Positions 1 to 8,470 of a stretch of 56,259 nucleotides of DNA are shown piece after piece. Under the pieces are notes generated by a model. It was given only the letters and a program-made list of their open reading frames with translations, was not told the DNA's origin and did no database searches. The DNA is taken from positions 1 to 56,259 of the forward strand of contig BQIW01000019.1 in NCBI GenBank assembly GCA_021604105.1, written 5' to 3'. The position numbers and the translations under genes are program-made. The DNA comes from Nitrospirales bacterium (GTDB lineage Bacteria; Nitrospirota; Nitrospiria; Nitrospirales; UBA8639). Each line of letters starts with the position of its first letter. Positions within the stretch are counted from its first letter, which is position 1.

Positions 1-796
1 TCAGATCTGCCGCAATCTCAAACTGTTGATTGGCTGTATCGGCTCGAAGAAAGCAATCTGAGATCACAAGATTCTTGGGAAGTGCGAGGGACACAGAAGG
101 CAGAAAAGTTTGGAGCAATTTCGCAAGGGGAAGATTTTCGCCATCCCGTAACCCGCCAAACAGAGTCAAAGAGGGAAGCTGAACAAAGGTTGTGAAATGC
201 GCCCCTGCTATGGTGCTCGCCGCATGGATGGAAGTGCCAGCCTGCCGATGCTGAGGGTCCGAAGGCGAATACACTTCGAATTCGAGCACGATGTCGTCCA
301 GACTCACCTGAGAGGGCCAAATAGACCAACTAGCCGTTGTGCCGACAGCTATCCTCATGGAGGAACGAGTCCCCTCTGCAGACCCACTCGTAAGAATGAT
401 TTTGTTTAAAGAAAGGCCGGGTGGGCGTTGAAGTGGTGTCGGGAGTTCGCTCGCGATGCTCTTTCCCAGTACATCGGTCAAGGCATCCAGCCCTTTGAGG
501 AGGGGAACGGCGATCGGTGGAATGGCAAAAAGCTGCACGGTGAGGCCTTTGCTCTCCTGTATAAATACGACTTCGATCATGGCATTGGAAAACTTGTAGA
601 AGGAGCCCCTGGCCTTAACGACTAATTGCGTTGGAGATGGGAGAAGTTCAATGCCTTGGAGGTCCATGGATCGGTCGCTTAACATGAGCCCGAGCAGGGA
701 GTCGACAGCTTGACAATCCGTCGTTTGCGCGTTGAAGACAAGCTCAGACCCCTTGAGGGCATGTCGCATAGACTGTTCGATTGCAGAAAGACTCAT
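1..796 (-). CDS. Unidentified repeat-like protein, 3' part missing (runs off left edge)
   Basis: An open frame reads from an ATG at 796-794 to the left edge without a stop, giving 265 visible residues with the C-terminus missing. I do not recognise the family. The sequence looks modular: blocks of beta-strand-like pattern begin near residues 46 (LQGIELLPS), 128 (LSLNKIILTS) and 243 (LVISDCFLRA). Stretches before the second and third blocks also resemble each other (around residues 92-120 and 206-232, each ending in LP). This suggests tandem domains of about 80-115 residues. No signal peptide or membrane segment is visible. The start overlaps the stop of the upstream gene by four bases (ATGA), so the two are probably translated together. 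The unshared composition and the neighbour suggest an accessory island. Confidence 0.6.
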   Translation of the reverse strand, partial: MSLSAIEQSMRHALKGSELVFNAQTTDCQAVDSLLGLMLSDRSMDLQGIELLPSPTQLVVKARGSFYKFSNAMIEVVFIQESKGLTVQLFAIPPIAVPLLKGLDALTDVLGKSIASELPTPLQRPPGLSLNKIILTSGSAEGTRSSMRIAVGTTASWSIWPSQVSLDDIVLEFEVYSPSDPQHRQAGTSIHAASTIAGAHFTTFVQLPSLTLFGGLRDGENLPLAKLLQTFLPSVSLALPKNLVISDCFLRADTANQQFEIAADL

Positions 797-1920
797 CTCT
801 GTGAAACCTGAATCTTGGGATAATGACCCGCTTGTGGATGTTCGAGTACTTTTTCATTGAGGTGAGGTGTGTTTGGATTAATGCCATACTCCCAAAATCG
901 TTGTTTGACAGCCTCTGAAAATGTTTGGAAACTATCAAATAATGTTGATCGTTCTATCCCGGCACGTTTCTTAGCAAATAATTGCTGCACCCTGGCATGT
1001 TCCTGAAAGATTTGAGCGATCAGATACGCACGATATGATCCGAAGGAACTGGCATTCATCACACGAGATTTATTTTCTCCATGATTAACTGCCGGAATAT
1101 TCTTATCGGCAAACCGTACTTCTGGTGGCTCGGCTCCCTGGGCGACGCCTTTGCCTTTAATCAGGCCCTGAGTCATCGGTGGAATTTTGGAGCCGATCAT
1201 GTTTTTTAGCGCCGGCTCAAACCCGTCAATAATTTTCACGATGTCCGTGACTGCAGATTCCTCATATAAATAGAGAATGATGGTGTCATTCCGCCCAAGC
1301 ATGTTTGGCCCGGCAACTTTAGCTTCGTCAACGTTCATGTTTGGTTTGCCAGCATTTTCTTGTTCAAACAACACGGATGTAAATATTTTTTCAAAAACCT
1401 TAAGAGCGGCCTCGGTATTCCATTCCAGCGTATTAATATACACACGCTGAGTTATCTTCTTGTCTTCATCTCGTGCCCATAGATGATAAAAGTCTCCCAT
1501 CAAGTCATCGCGTAAATTTAGTGGGAAGGTCCTAGGGTCTTTTGAAAGGTATACATCATGTAAGTATTTCATGAAAGGACCAATCTTCAATTTTTCACGC
1601 GGGTCGTCGGTCGCTTGAATCAAGACCCGGTCAAAAAAATAGTCAGAAGCCCACTGCGATAATTTACAGAGTTTTTTTAGAAATGCTTTTAGCTGTATAT
1701 CTTTTTCCTCATCAGTGTTGTGAGGCGGCTCTTCCTGTGTCCCTTCATAGAGTCCATAAATGAATGTTTGTTGGTCTTTCCCCGAATTGTCATATACTGA
1801 AAAAATTTTAGATCGTTTGTCGTAGATGGTCTGTAAAAAATGGTCCAGGCTGCAGGCAGAGCAAACCGAACCGGTGTTCTCAGGTCCGTTACATCCGTTA
1901 TGTTCATAAGGACATGGCAT
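793..1920 (-). CDS. Tentative HopA1-family effector-like protein
   Basis: A 375-residue protein with no signal peptide. The N-terminus has a cysteine/histidine cluster (CPYEHNGC at 3-10, then CSAC at 20-23) that could bind a metal. The middle and C-terminal parts resemble the HopA1 family as I recall it: R..YIN near residue 159, KVAGP at 201-205, then R-x-D followed by a hydrophobic LYLY strand, PPMTQ at 247-251, and SFGSYR at 292-297. HopA1 is a Pseudomonas type III effector; relatives occur in cyanobacteria and as the HopA1-like component of class V lanthipeptide clusters. No lanthipeptide precursor or kinase is visible here, so the role is open. The frame is AT-rich compared with the housekeeping genes. 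A Shine-Dalgarno-like AAGGA lies 11 bases before the start. The stop overlaps the next gene's start by four bases. Confidence 0.55.
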   Translation of the reverse strand: MPCPYEHNGCNGPENTGSVCSACSLDHFLQTIYDKRSKIFSVYDNSGKDQQTFIYGLYEGTQEEPPHNTDEEKDIQLKAFLKKLCKLSQWASDYFFDRVLIQATDDPREKLKIGPFMKYLHDVYLSKDPRTFPLNLRDDLMGDFYHLWARDEDKKITQRVYINTLEWNTEAALKVFEKIFTSVLFEQENAGKPNMNVDEAKVAGPNMLGRNDTIILYLYEESAVTDIVKIIDGFEPALKNMIGSKIPPMTQGLIKGKGVAQGAEPPEVRFADKNIPAVNHGENKSRVMNASSFGSYRAYLIAQIFQEHARVQQLFAKKRAGIERSTLFDSFQTFSEAVKQRFWEYGINPNTPHLNEKVLEHPQAGHYPKIQVSQR

Positions 1921-2330
1921 ATGGCATTTCGTCCTTGTCTGCTCTTTGCGGATCAGAAGTTAAAGAATGCATTGATTGGTGCGATGACGCGATAGGATGC
2001 CTCAACAGGGTATCTGAATTTACCTCTTCAATCAAAATTTCCTGATCATTTTTACTTCACTCAGGACAGTTGAGCCATTGGCCGGTTCAGGATATCGTGG
2101 CAAATGATTCTGCCTGGATTAGTTACCGTGCATGTGTGGATTTGAGGATATTGAAGAGGCGTAGGCATTCTGAATCATGACCATCCTTCTTGTAGTATGG
2201 AGGGACGGGGCGCCACCGTTGTGATGCCATTTGCTGCTGATGGACCGGACAGGTAGACTCATAAGGAACCCAATAATCCATAGGTAGGCAGCTGGATATT
2301 CCTTCATCTTGAAATCAGGAGGCACCCCGA
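1921..2330. other. Intergenic region between divergent genes
   Basis: About 410 bases separate the minus-strand gene pair from the plus-strand discoidin-like gene. I see no convincing gene or RNA. The only clear signal is a strong ribosome binding site AGGAGG at 2317-2322, eight bases before the ATG at 2331. Promoters for both directions must lie here, but I cannot pick a good -35/-10 pair. Confidence 0.5.
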
Positions 2331-2801
2331 ATGCGCAAAAGAGTGATCGGCCAGGTTCAGGAGGGAAACGAACCGCCAGGTGATTGGCTGAATGTGGAAG
2401 AGCTTGCGGAGGTGGAAATCACTTCGGAGGACGCCGCTCATCCAATTGAGGCAGCGTTGGTATCCGGCGGGACTTCGGGATGGCGTGCTGCAGGGCCGGG
2501 TAAGCAGACGATCCGGCTACTCTTTGCCACTCCGCAACCGCTCCGGCGGATCTGCCTGAACTTTCTGGAAACCCGCACGGAGCGCACGCAAGAGTATGTG
2601 TTGCGGTGGTCGCCTGATGGCGGACAGTCGTTCAGGGAAATCGTGCGGCAGCAGTGGAACTTCAGTCCGGACGGCGCAACAAGCCAGACGGAAGACCATC
2701 ACGTTGACCTTCCTGCGGTCACTGTGCTCGAGGTGAGCATCATACCGGACACCAGTGGTGGGAATGCGCTTGCGTCCTTGGCGCAGTTGCGGCTGGCCTA
2801 A
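2331..2801 (+). CDS. Small discoidin-like (F5/8 type C-like) domain protein
   Basis: A 156-residue cytoplasmic-looking protein with a strong ribosome binding site. The pattern fits a galactose-binding jelly-roll: a stretch about changed or added value (SGGTSGWRAAGPG near residues 46-58), then QTIRLLF, PLRRICLNF, YVLRWSPDGGQSFREIVRQQW (split here as YVLRWSPDGG and SFREIVRQQW), and a final LEVSIIPD...ALASLAQLRL strand. This arrangement is typical of F5/8 type C-like domains that bind sugars or other ligands. It is a single domain without signal peptide, so it is not an ordinary secreted carbohydrate-binding protein. Its ligand is unknown. It stands alone between the accessory pair and a lipoprotein gene. 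Confidence 0.6.
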   Translation: MRKRVIGQVQEGNEPPGDWLNVEELAEVEITSEDAAHPIEAALVSGGTSGWRAAGPGKQTIRLLFATPQPLRRICLNFLETRTERTQEYVLRWSPDGGQSFREIVRQQWNFSPDGATSQTEDHHVDLPAVTVLEVSIIPDTSGGNALASLAQLRLA

Positions 2802-2921
2802 CACCATAAACGCGGAGCAGTAATTCTGGTGTTGTTCCGATTCAGAGAGATCGTTCTTTCTTTTTCAATACGAGATACATTGCTCTAAGAAGTTTCATCT
2901 CCTATTCATCGCATAGAGAGT

Positions 2922-4124
2922 TCATTTCGCAATGGTGATACTGGGGACATTCCCTCGTGGGGCATCGGTGACGGTCATTTGAAATAATTGATACAGCAAG
3001 CGGAACGACTCCTGATTCCATGACCGCTTCTCATCATCGGCGATGGAATAATAATGTCCTTCATGAGTGACGGATAGTTTGGCATTGGGGGGTGGGGAAG
3101 ACGTTTCGATAATGTCCATGACCCGGATCGGATTTTCTGCGACGATTCCCGTTCCGGGATCCGGATCCACATGATACTCCTGCTCATTCTCGATCGTTCG
3201 ACCAAGAAAATTGAGAATGCCGTGAAAACTCCGGAGCCGAAAGGCTCCTTGTATCGGATATTCTCCTCCTGGATTGCCGGGTCGGATATCGACCAGGATA
3301 TCGTTCGGCGGCCAACGATCCGCCTTAGCCTGTAGAGTCAATCGCTCTGCATTGGAGATAGTGGTCGGGTCGTAGTTTGTAATCACGGTATGCCCGATCG
3401 ACCGTTTTTGAATGGTATAGATTTGCTTATCCGCATCCACAATGATGCGATAATTGTTTTCCAGGGTTTGAAAGTCTCCGGCAGAAAAGGAGGATAACGG
3501 CAGGACCCATTTCCGGTCATAGACTAATGGTTCAATGTAGAGTTGATTATTGTCTTGTAAACGGGAAAGGTGAAGAACGATTTGTCGAAATATGGGATAT
3601 CCGGTCTTATCCGCAGGTCGATTATAGTAGGCGATTTCCTGATTATTGGTGGTTGTACGGATTTCCCCGGCCATGAGCCGGAGGAGTAAATCAATATCGA
3701 CTCCCTGTCTGAGTAGGAGTGTCAATCTTCCTTCCCGGAGCGGCGTCAGCAGACGTTGAGTAAAATCTTCTCCTTCAATGGGGCTGATAGTAAATGTGGG
3801 ATTCTCAGCAATGCTGCCACCAAAGACGGGGGCCAATGCAAAACCGCCATCTAACCCACCTAGCGGCGGGGTAGCCCCGGCCGAAAATTGATAATTAAAG
3901 GTTGCGGCAATGCTGGAGATGGCTGTGAAATGCACTGGTTGATGATGATGGGATCTGGCAATGTTGAGGAGCAATTGTTCGACCAGAGATCTGGTTACCG
4001 AATGGTCATACGCAATGACCACATGTTCCAGAGCTTTCGGGGAAAAGCAGCCGGATAGCATAAAAGGCAGACTCCAGAGCATGACGCAGGCCAAACAGGA
4101 GATTCGGGTTTGTTTTTTTTGCAC
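2922..4124 (-). CDS. Putative lipoprotein of unknown function
   Basis: A 400-residue protein starting with GTG at 4124-4122, preceded by an AAAGGA ribosome binding site. The N-terminus is a lipoprotein signal: a basic start, a hydrophobic stretch and a lipobox ending LSGC at about residue 26, so it is probably anchored to the inner leaflet of the outer membrane. The mature part has no membrane segments. No recognised domain is visible; the sequence contains many short beta-like stretches, for example KWVLPLSSFSAGDFQTLE and the RPGNPGGEYP loop. It is monocistronic, with the mgtE gene 267 bases further on. The family cannot be named from sequence alone. Confidence 0.75.
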   Translation of the reverse strand: MQKKQTRISCLACVMLWSLPFMLSGCFSPKALEHVVIAYDHSVTRSLVEQLLLNIARSHHHQPVHFTAISSIAATFNYQFSAGATPPLGGLDGGFALAPVFGGSIAENPTFTISPIEGEDFTQRLLTPLREGRLTLLLRQGVDIDLLLRLMAGEIRTTTNNQEIAYYNRPADKTGYPIFRQIVLHLSRLQDNNQLYIEPLVYDRKWVLPLSSFSAGDFQTLENNYRIIVDADKQIYTIQKRSIGHTVITNYDPTTISNAERLTLQAKADRWPPNDILVDIRPGNPGGEYPIQGAFRLRSFHGILNFLGRTIENEQEYHVDPDPGTGIVAENPIRVMDIIETSSPPPNAKLSVTHEGHYYSIADDEKRSWNQESFRLLYQLFQMTVTDAPRGNVPSITIAK

Positions 4125-4391
4125 GATGTCCTTTTCCTATGAAGTGGGGATTTTTCTCCCTATGTTGATCCTTACAACGAATCAAAGGATTTTTCTTGCG
4201 ATGGTGGGCTTGGGAAACGAAATCTCGTAGAGCGATTTCTTTGTCTGTTCACGAGAGTTAAGTCATTTTGACCTAACAAGAATTCCTGTAATGCGAGAGT
4301 ATCAAAGCCGCGGTTTCTGTCAAGGGAAGAGGGCGTGCCGATCCTGCTTTCAGACCATGACCTTTGTTCTCAAAATTATTTGAGCATCAGG

Positions 4392-5696
4392 TTAATCTAA
4401 AAGACTGGAAAAAATCGTGGCCAGTCCTAAAAAACTAAAAAACCCTGCCACATCGGTTACGGTGGTTAAGATAATTGATGATGATTGAGCCGGATCCTGT
4501 TTCAGGGATCGAAGGATGATGGGAATGATGGCCCCGGAAAATCCGGCCATGACCATAGAGATAATCATGGAGATGCCGATGACCATGGTTAATCCCCAGG
4601 ATTGGCTCCAGATAAATACGGCGGTACAGGTTGTCGCGGCCACCGCCACTCCATTAGCCAGGGCGACATAGGATTCTTTCAAGGTCACGCGGAGCCATTG
4701 GGAAGGACGGATGTCCCGCAACGCTAATCCGCGCATGACCACCGCGAGCGCTTGAGCTCCTGTATTCCCCGATTGCCCGGCCACGACGGGGAGCAAAACG
4801 GCCAGAGCCGTAAATCTGGCAATGGTATCCTCAAATAATCCCACCACAAACGCTGCCAAAAAGGCTGTGAGCAGATTGATTTGCAGCCAGGGGAGACGTT
4901 TTCGAATGGCGAATCCCGGGGGCGACAGGGCTCGTTCGTCCTTGCTGGCACCCACCATGGTTTGCATGCTTATGGTGGCCTCTTCTTTTTCAACCTGAAT
5001 GATGTCTTGACTGCTAATGATCCCGAGAAGACGGCCGTCCAAATCGGTGACCGGAATAGTCAGCACCTTCCATTCGTTGCAAATTTCTACGACTTGTTCT
5101 TGATTTTCCAGGGGATGAATGGTCGGTAATTTTCGTTTCATCAGGACGGCCAGGCTCTTTTTGGGAGGGGCTAAAAACAAGTCCCTGAGGGAGAGGACGC
5201 CCACGAGAATCTGGCGGCGATCAATAATATAGATTTCATTAAGATGCTGGGTGTCATGGGTGCGAACCTGTCGGATGGCTTCCTCGACGGTCAGGTCTTC
5301 CGGGAGCGCAAAAAATTTAACATCCATGAGCATGCCGACCGAATCCTCCGAATACTCCATAAATGGCCCAATATCGGCTGAGACGTGTGGGGGTAGAGCA
5401 TCTAAAATGGCTACTCGAGTCTCATCGGGCATTCGTTGGAGGAGAGAGGCGGTCAACGCGGGTTGGAGATGAGGAAGCGCATTGAGGAGTAACGGTTGCG
5501 GAATGATTCCGAGGAGGTCAGTGGCCAATGAGGGTGACATGACCGAGAGGACCTTTGCAATCAATGGGGGAGGGAGGTCGGCAAGTATTGGGATTACCTC
5601 CTGGGGGTCATGGGACTCAAACACGCGTGCGGCTTCGTCGGGAAATTTGGCAATAAAGGCCTGATGCATCTGTTCAGTCGTTGCTTGTGTCGTCAT
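4392..5696 (-). CDS. mgtE: MgtE-family magnesium transporter
   Basis: A 434-residue inner membrane protein with the full MgtE layout. The helical MgtE N-domain covers about residues 1-125, a pair of CBS domains covers 126-250 (EYSEDSVGMLMD leads in), and the five-helix pore domain covers 270-434. The pore signature is visible as LPVVAGQSGNTGAQALAVV, and a second conserved loop reads LTTVTDVAGF. The family imports Mg2+ and is gated by Mg2+ binding to the N- and CBS domains. The start overlaps the end of the upstream MgtE-like gene by four bases, so the two products are probably made together. The length is close to the usual 450. Confidence 0.9.
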   Translation of the reverse strand: MTTQATTEQMHQAFIAKFPDEAARVFESHDPQEVIPILADLPPPLIAKVLSVMSPSLATDLLGIIPQPLLLNALPHLQPALTASLLQRMPDETRVAILDALPPHVSADIGPFMEYSEDSVGMLMDVKFFALPEDLTVEEAIRQVRTHDTQHLNEIYIIDRRQILVGVLSLRDLFLAPPKKSLAVLMKRKLPTIHPLENQEQVVEICNEWKVLTIPVTDLDGRLLGIISSQDIIQVEKEEATISMQTMVGASKDERALSPPGFAIRKRLPWLQINLLTAFLAAFVVGLFEDTIARFTALAVLLPVVAGQSGNTGAQALAVVMRGLALRDIRPSQWLRVTLKESYVALANGVAVAATTCTAVFIWSQSWGLTMVIGISMIISMVMAGFSGAIIPIILRSLKQDPAQSSSIILTTVTDVAGFFSFLGLATIFSSLLD

Positions 5697-6556
5697 GGTG
5701 TTTCCTGTTCATTTCTGGGAGGGACGGGCGGTGTCGATGTGCCCAGGGCGTCTCCCAGGGCGGTCATCAGCCCAATGCCGGAGAGGGAATACGCTTCCCA
5801 CAGTTGCAGGAGGGCATCGGAGAGAAATGCCGGTTGATATTCCGCGGATCGTGACTGGAGAAATTGCCTCAGCGTTCGATGTCGAAGAGCGCCAATAAAC
5901 GTACGGTCTTGATCGATGACTGGAAGGCTGTCGTAGTGAGCCCATGCGGGATAGGCGACAATGTCGAGGGCATTGGCCGAGGCCGGGATTGCTTTCACGT
6001 CCTGCTGCATGATGGAGGACACGGTGATCGTCGGTTCGGCTCCAAGCAGCTCTTTCATAAGAATGACTCCGCGCAGGATCGTTTGATAATCAATGATGTA
6101 TAAATAGTAGATGGCTTGCCCGACGGTTTGGGTCACCCGCTGTAAGGCCTTCCCGACGGTGATGTCCGGGGGAAGCGTGAGGACATGCGGATCGGCGAGG
6201 CTGCCGGCGGTATGGTCGGGTAAAGTGATTGATCGTCGAAGATGTGCAGCGATGGCGGGGTCAACCTGATTCAGGAGAGAGGTTTGTGTGGAGGAATCAT
6301 ACTGTCGGAGGACTGTCCGTGCCGAACGGGAGGATAGCAGGCTGAGTATGACCGCGCTGGTTGCCGGTGGATACTGTTTAAGAATTTCGGCCGTTGGGCC
6401 TGGAAGACAATACTCCAGAAAGGCGGCGATATGTTGGGGTTCCATGGTGTGCAACATTTCTCCCGCTGACCGAGCCGGAAGTTCTTCCACATAACGTGCC
6501 GCCTCTAATGGATGTTCCTGAATAAAGGTTTCCCGAAGCTGTTGGGCCAAATCCAT
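5693..6556 (-). CDS. Soluble MgtE-like protein: N-domain plus CBS pair, no channel
   Basis: A 287-residue protein that resembles the cytoplasmic half of MgtE. The N-terminal part (about 1-115, helical repeats such as RSAGEMLHTMEPQHIAAFLE) is followed by the lead-in DHTAGSLADPHVLTLPPD and a CBS pair (about 120-235). The chain ends after a proline-rich tail and has no membrane helices, unlike MgtE. It overlaps mgtE by four bases and lies four bases after an MscS-like gene. A reasonable inference is a regulatory partner or Mg2+ sensor for the adjacent transporter. It could also be a degenerate paralogue, but the reading frame is intact and the domain boundary is clean. Confidence 0.8.
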   Translation of the reverse strand: MDLAQQLRETFIQEHPLEAARYVEELPARSAGEMLHTMEPQHIAAFLEYCLPGPTAEILKQYPPATSAVILSLLSSRSARTVLRQYDSSTQTSLLNQVDPAIAAHLRRSITLPDHTAGSLADPHVLTLPPDITVGKALQRVTQTVGQAIYYLYIIDYQTILRGVILMKELLGAEPTITVSSIMQQDVKAIPASANALDIVAYPAWAHYDSLPVIDQDRTFIGALRHRTLRQFLQSRSAEYQPAFLSDALLQLWEAYSLSGIGLMTALGDALGTSTPPVPPRNEQETP

Positions 6557-6560
6557 GGGC

Positions 6561-7394
6561 CTATCCCTCCGTTGGAGAAAGAATGCTGGTAACTTCAGTA
6601 AATTGCGCGGCAGGAATCACGACCCGTCCTTTCGCCGTATCCAGGACGACGACCATAGGAGTGATGGCTGTGACAGTACCGTTATAGGCGCCGACCTGAA
6701 TCTTTTCCCCAATTCGGACAATGGGTTGAATATAGTGGGCGGCAATCAGATTTCTCACCGCTGAACGAGAACCGATTCCGAATGATAGCGCGGCTCCGGC
6801 AATGAGTCCGGCAATGAGAATAACGATGATTTGATTGAGCAGCGACGTGTCAATTCCCAACTCATTGATGGCCGTCACCAGAACCAGCAGGGTAGCGGCG
6901 ATATAGACCGTTTGCGCGATGATGGTGCCTTGCCGGATTCCGGAAGAATCACACGCGATCGAGATGAGGTCCCGCACAAAGTTTGTGGCCAGGAGACCCA
7001 GCACGAGAATAAGAGTAGCCATGCCGATTTTTGGCAGATAGTGGACCAGTCCGGTTAAGGTTTCGGATAAGAGGGCTAGACTTAAGGCTTCGGCGGCGGA
7101 TATCAGAAAGAGGAGAAAGACCAGCCAAAATCCCAGAAGGCCCACAATTTGTGAAATTGTTTTTTGGCTACCGATTTTTTTGAGCAGGGATAGCGCACCG
7201 GTGCCGCTCAGCAAACGATCGATCCCGATCAAATGCAGCACGCGGCTCGTTCCCGCTTCAACGATTTTTCCTAATAGGATGCCCAGGCCTAGCAACATCA
7301 AGGCCCCTAGGCCTTTGGGGAGATAGGCCATTAACAGCTTGAAGCTGTACTCGATCGATTCTTCAAGGGTTGCGGTCCAAAGGGTGATATCCAT
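6561..7394 (-). CDS. MscS-like mechanosensitive channel family protein (TM-helix type)
   Basis: A 277-residue membrane protein. I chose the ATG at 7394 because an excellent ribosome binding site TAAGGAGG lies just upstream; an earlier in-frame start at 7448 has no such signal. It has four to five hydrophobic segments, including YLPKGLGALMLLGLGILLG, a long run near residues 75-95, and VILIAGLIAGAALSFGIGSR. A beta domain follows (IGEKIQVGAYNGTVTAI, then VVVLDTAKGRVVIPAAQF), which is the MscS-type core. The RNLIAAHYIQP stretch after the pore helix fits conserved-TM-helix MscS relatives. It heads the three-gene block with the MgtE-like proteins, suggesting ion or osmotic homeostasis. Confidence 0.8.
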   Translation of the reverse strand: MDITLWTATLEESIEYSFKLLMAYLPKGLGALMLLGLGILLGKIVEAGTSRVLHLIGIDRLLSGTGALSLLKKIGSQKTISQIVGLLGFWLVFLLFLISAAEALSLALLSETLTGLVHYLPKIGMATLILVLGLLATNFVRDLISIACDSSGIRQGTIIAQTVYIAATLLVLVTAINELGIDTSLLNQIIVILIAGLIAGAALSFGIGSRSAVRNLIAAHYIQPIVRIGEKIQVGAYNGTVTAITPMVVVLDTAKGRVVIPAAQFTEVTSILSPTEG

Positions 7395-7541
7395 GGGATT
7401 GACCTCCTTAGAAATAAATAAACAGAAATATGGTACACACTCCGACAAAGAGCTGGATAATCAGAAAAACGATAGTGGAATTTGGTGTAATTGAGCCCAC
7501 ATGTTCATCCGTGGGGTTTCTCTTCCCCGGGCCCGCAACTA

Positions 7542-8018
7542 TTAATTGGGAGGGAGGAGAGAAGGGTCTGCGTTCTCAGATGTGTCTCCCGATGCGGGGG
7601 GCTGGTTCAATGTGGAGTCCGGGAGAGGTTCGGTTTGGATCGAATTCTGTGAGGGTTGGGCTGGTTCTGGGGCCTGTTGTGTGAGTTTGTTGACTTTAAT
7701 AACTGGTGGGTCAGTCACAAAAGGTTCATATTGCTGGACGTCCAACGTGACAGAGTCCTGTTCTTCGACAAGCAGGTCAATCTCCGGAACCTGTTTCCGA
7801 AAGGTGGCCAGGATTGTGCCATCTGGCGTGGTGACCGTCATTAACAATCGGTCTTGCTGGCGTTCCTTATGTGTGACCGTCCCAGTCAGGGGATGAACGG
7901 TTTCTTGAAGGAATTGGGGTATATACGGTTGGGCATATCGGGCGGCGAGAAATGGTGCCCCTAAACCCAATCCTACTCCTAAGACAAACACCGCTATGTA
8001 GACCATCAAGGATTTCAT
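7542..8018 (-). CDS. Membrane-anchored protein of unknown function
   Basis: A 158-residue protein with one N-terminal hydrophobic helix (about 5-27, VFVLGVGLGLGAPFLA), then a soluble part. It contains a compact beta-rich stretch with LTGTVTHKERQQDRLLMTVT, followed by VTLDVQQYEPFVTDPPVIKV, and ends in a proline-, glutamine- and serine-rich tail (about 113-158). The tail is probably disordered. The protein should sit in the inner membrane with the soluble part in the periplasm. No family is recognised. It is flanked by the two MscS-like genes, about 150 bases from the first. The ATG at 8018 has a GGAG 8 bases upstream. Confidence 0.65.
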   Translation of the reverse strand: MKSLMVYIAVFVLGVGLGLGAPFLAARYAQPYIPQFLQETVHPLTGTVTHKERQQDRLLMTVTTPDGTILATFRKQVPEIDLLVEEQDSVTLDVQQYEPFVTDPPVIKVNKLTQQAPEPAQPSQNSIQTEPLPDSTLNQPPASGDTSENADPSLLPPN

Positions 8019-8470
8019 TCACGTTTTCTCCGCGGTTACCGTAGGACTTTTGGGCCCCTTCCTTTTTTATACGAAGACCCTGACGAAGACGAATTTTCCT
8101 GCGTGCAAATGAACGACCCCCAGTCACACTGGGTGTTTCCGGTCATGTAGTGCTTTCGTTCACTTGAAAATGGAGTTTTTCAATTGCTGAGGATATCGTG
8201 GATGACGCCTGGATCGTTATCAGTTGAATGTTCGTAGGACATCAGTATGAAAAAATGACGGCAACATTTCAAACCGGAGTAAGAAGATCACAAGTGATGT
8301 CTGCAATTTTTGGGAAGCATTCCAGTGTCCTGTCATTCTAGCAATGCTGTGAGAGCTTCTCAAATACCATGGGGGTAATGTGGAGGCTGCATGCAAGAGG
8401 AGTAATGTTTGGACATTTCTTTAAGCCGAGGGGGAGCCTTTCTGATCCCATTGAGGTTTGGGCCCTTTGT
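8019..8470. other. Intergenic region, no gene seen
   Basis: About 450 bases between the anchored protein and the interrupted MscS gene. I see no credible reading frame, tRNA or clear terminator. Confidence 0.5.
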
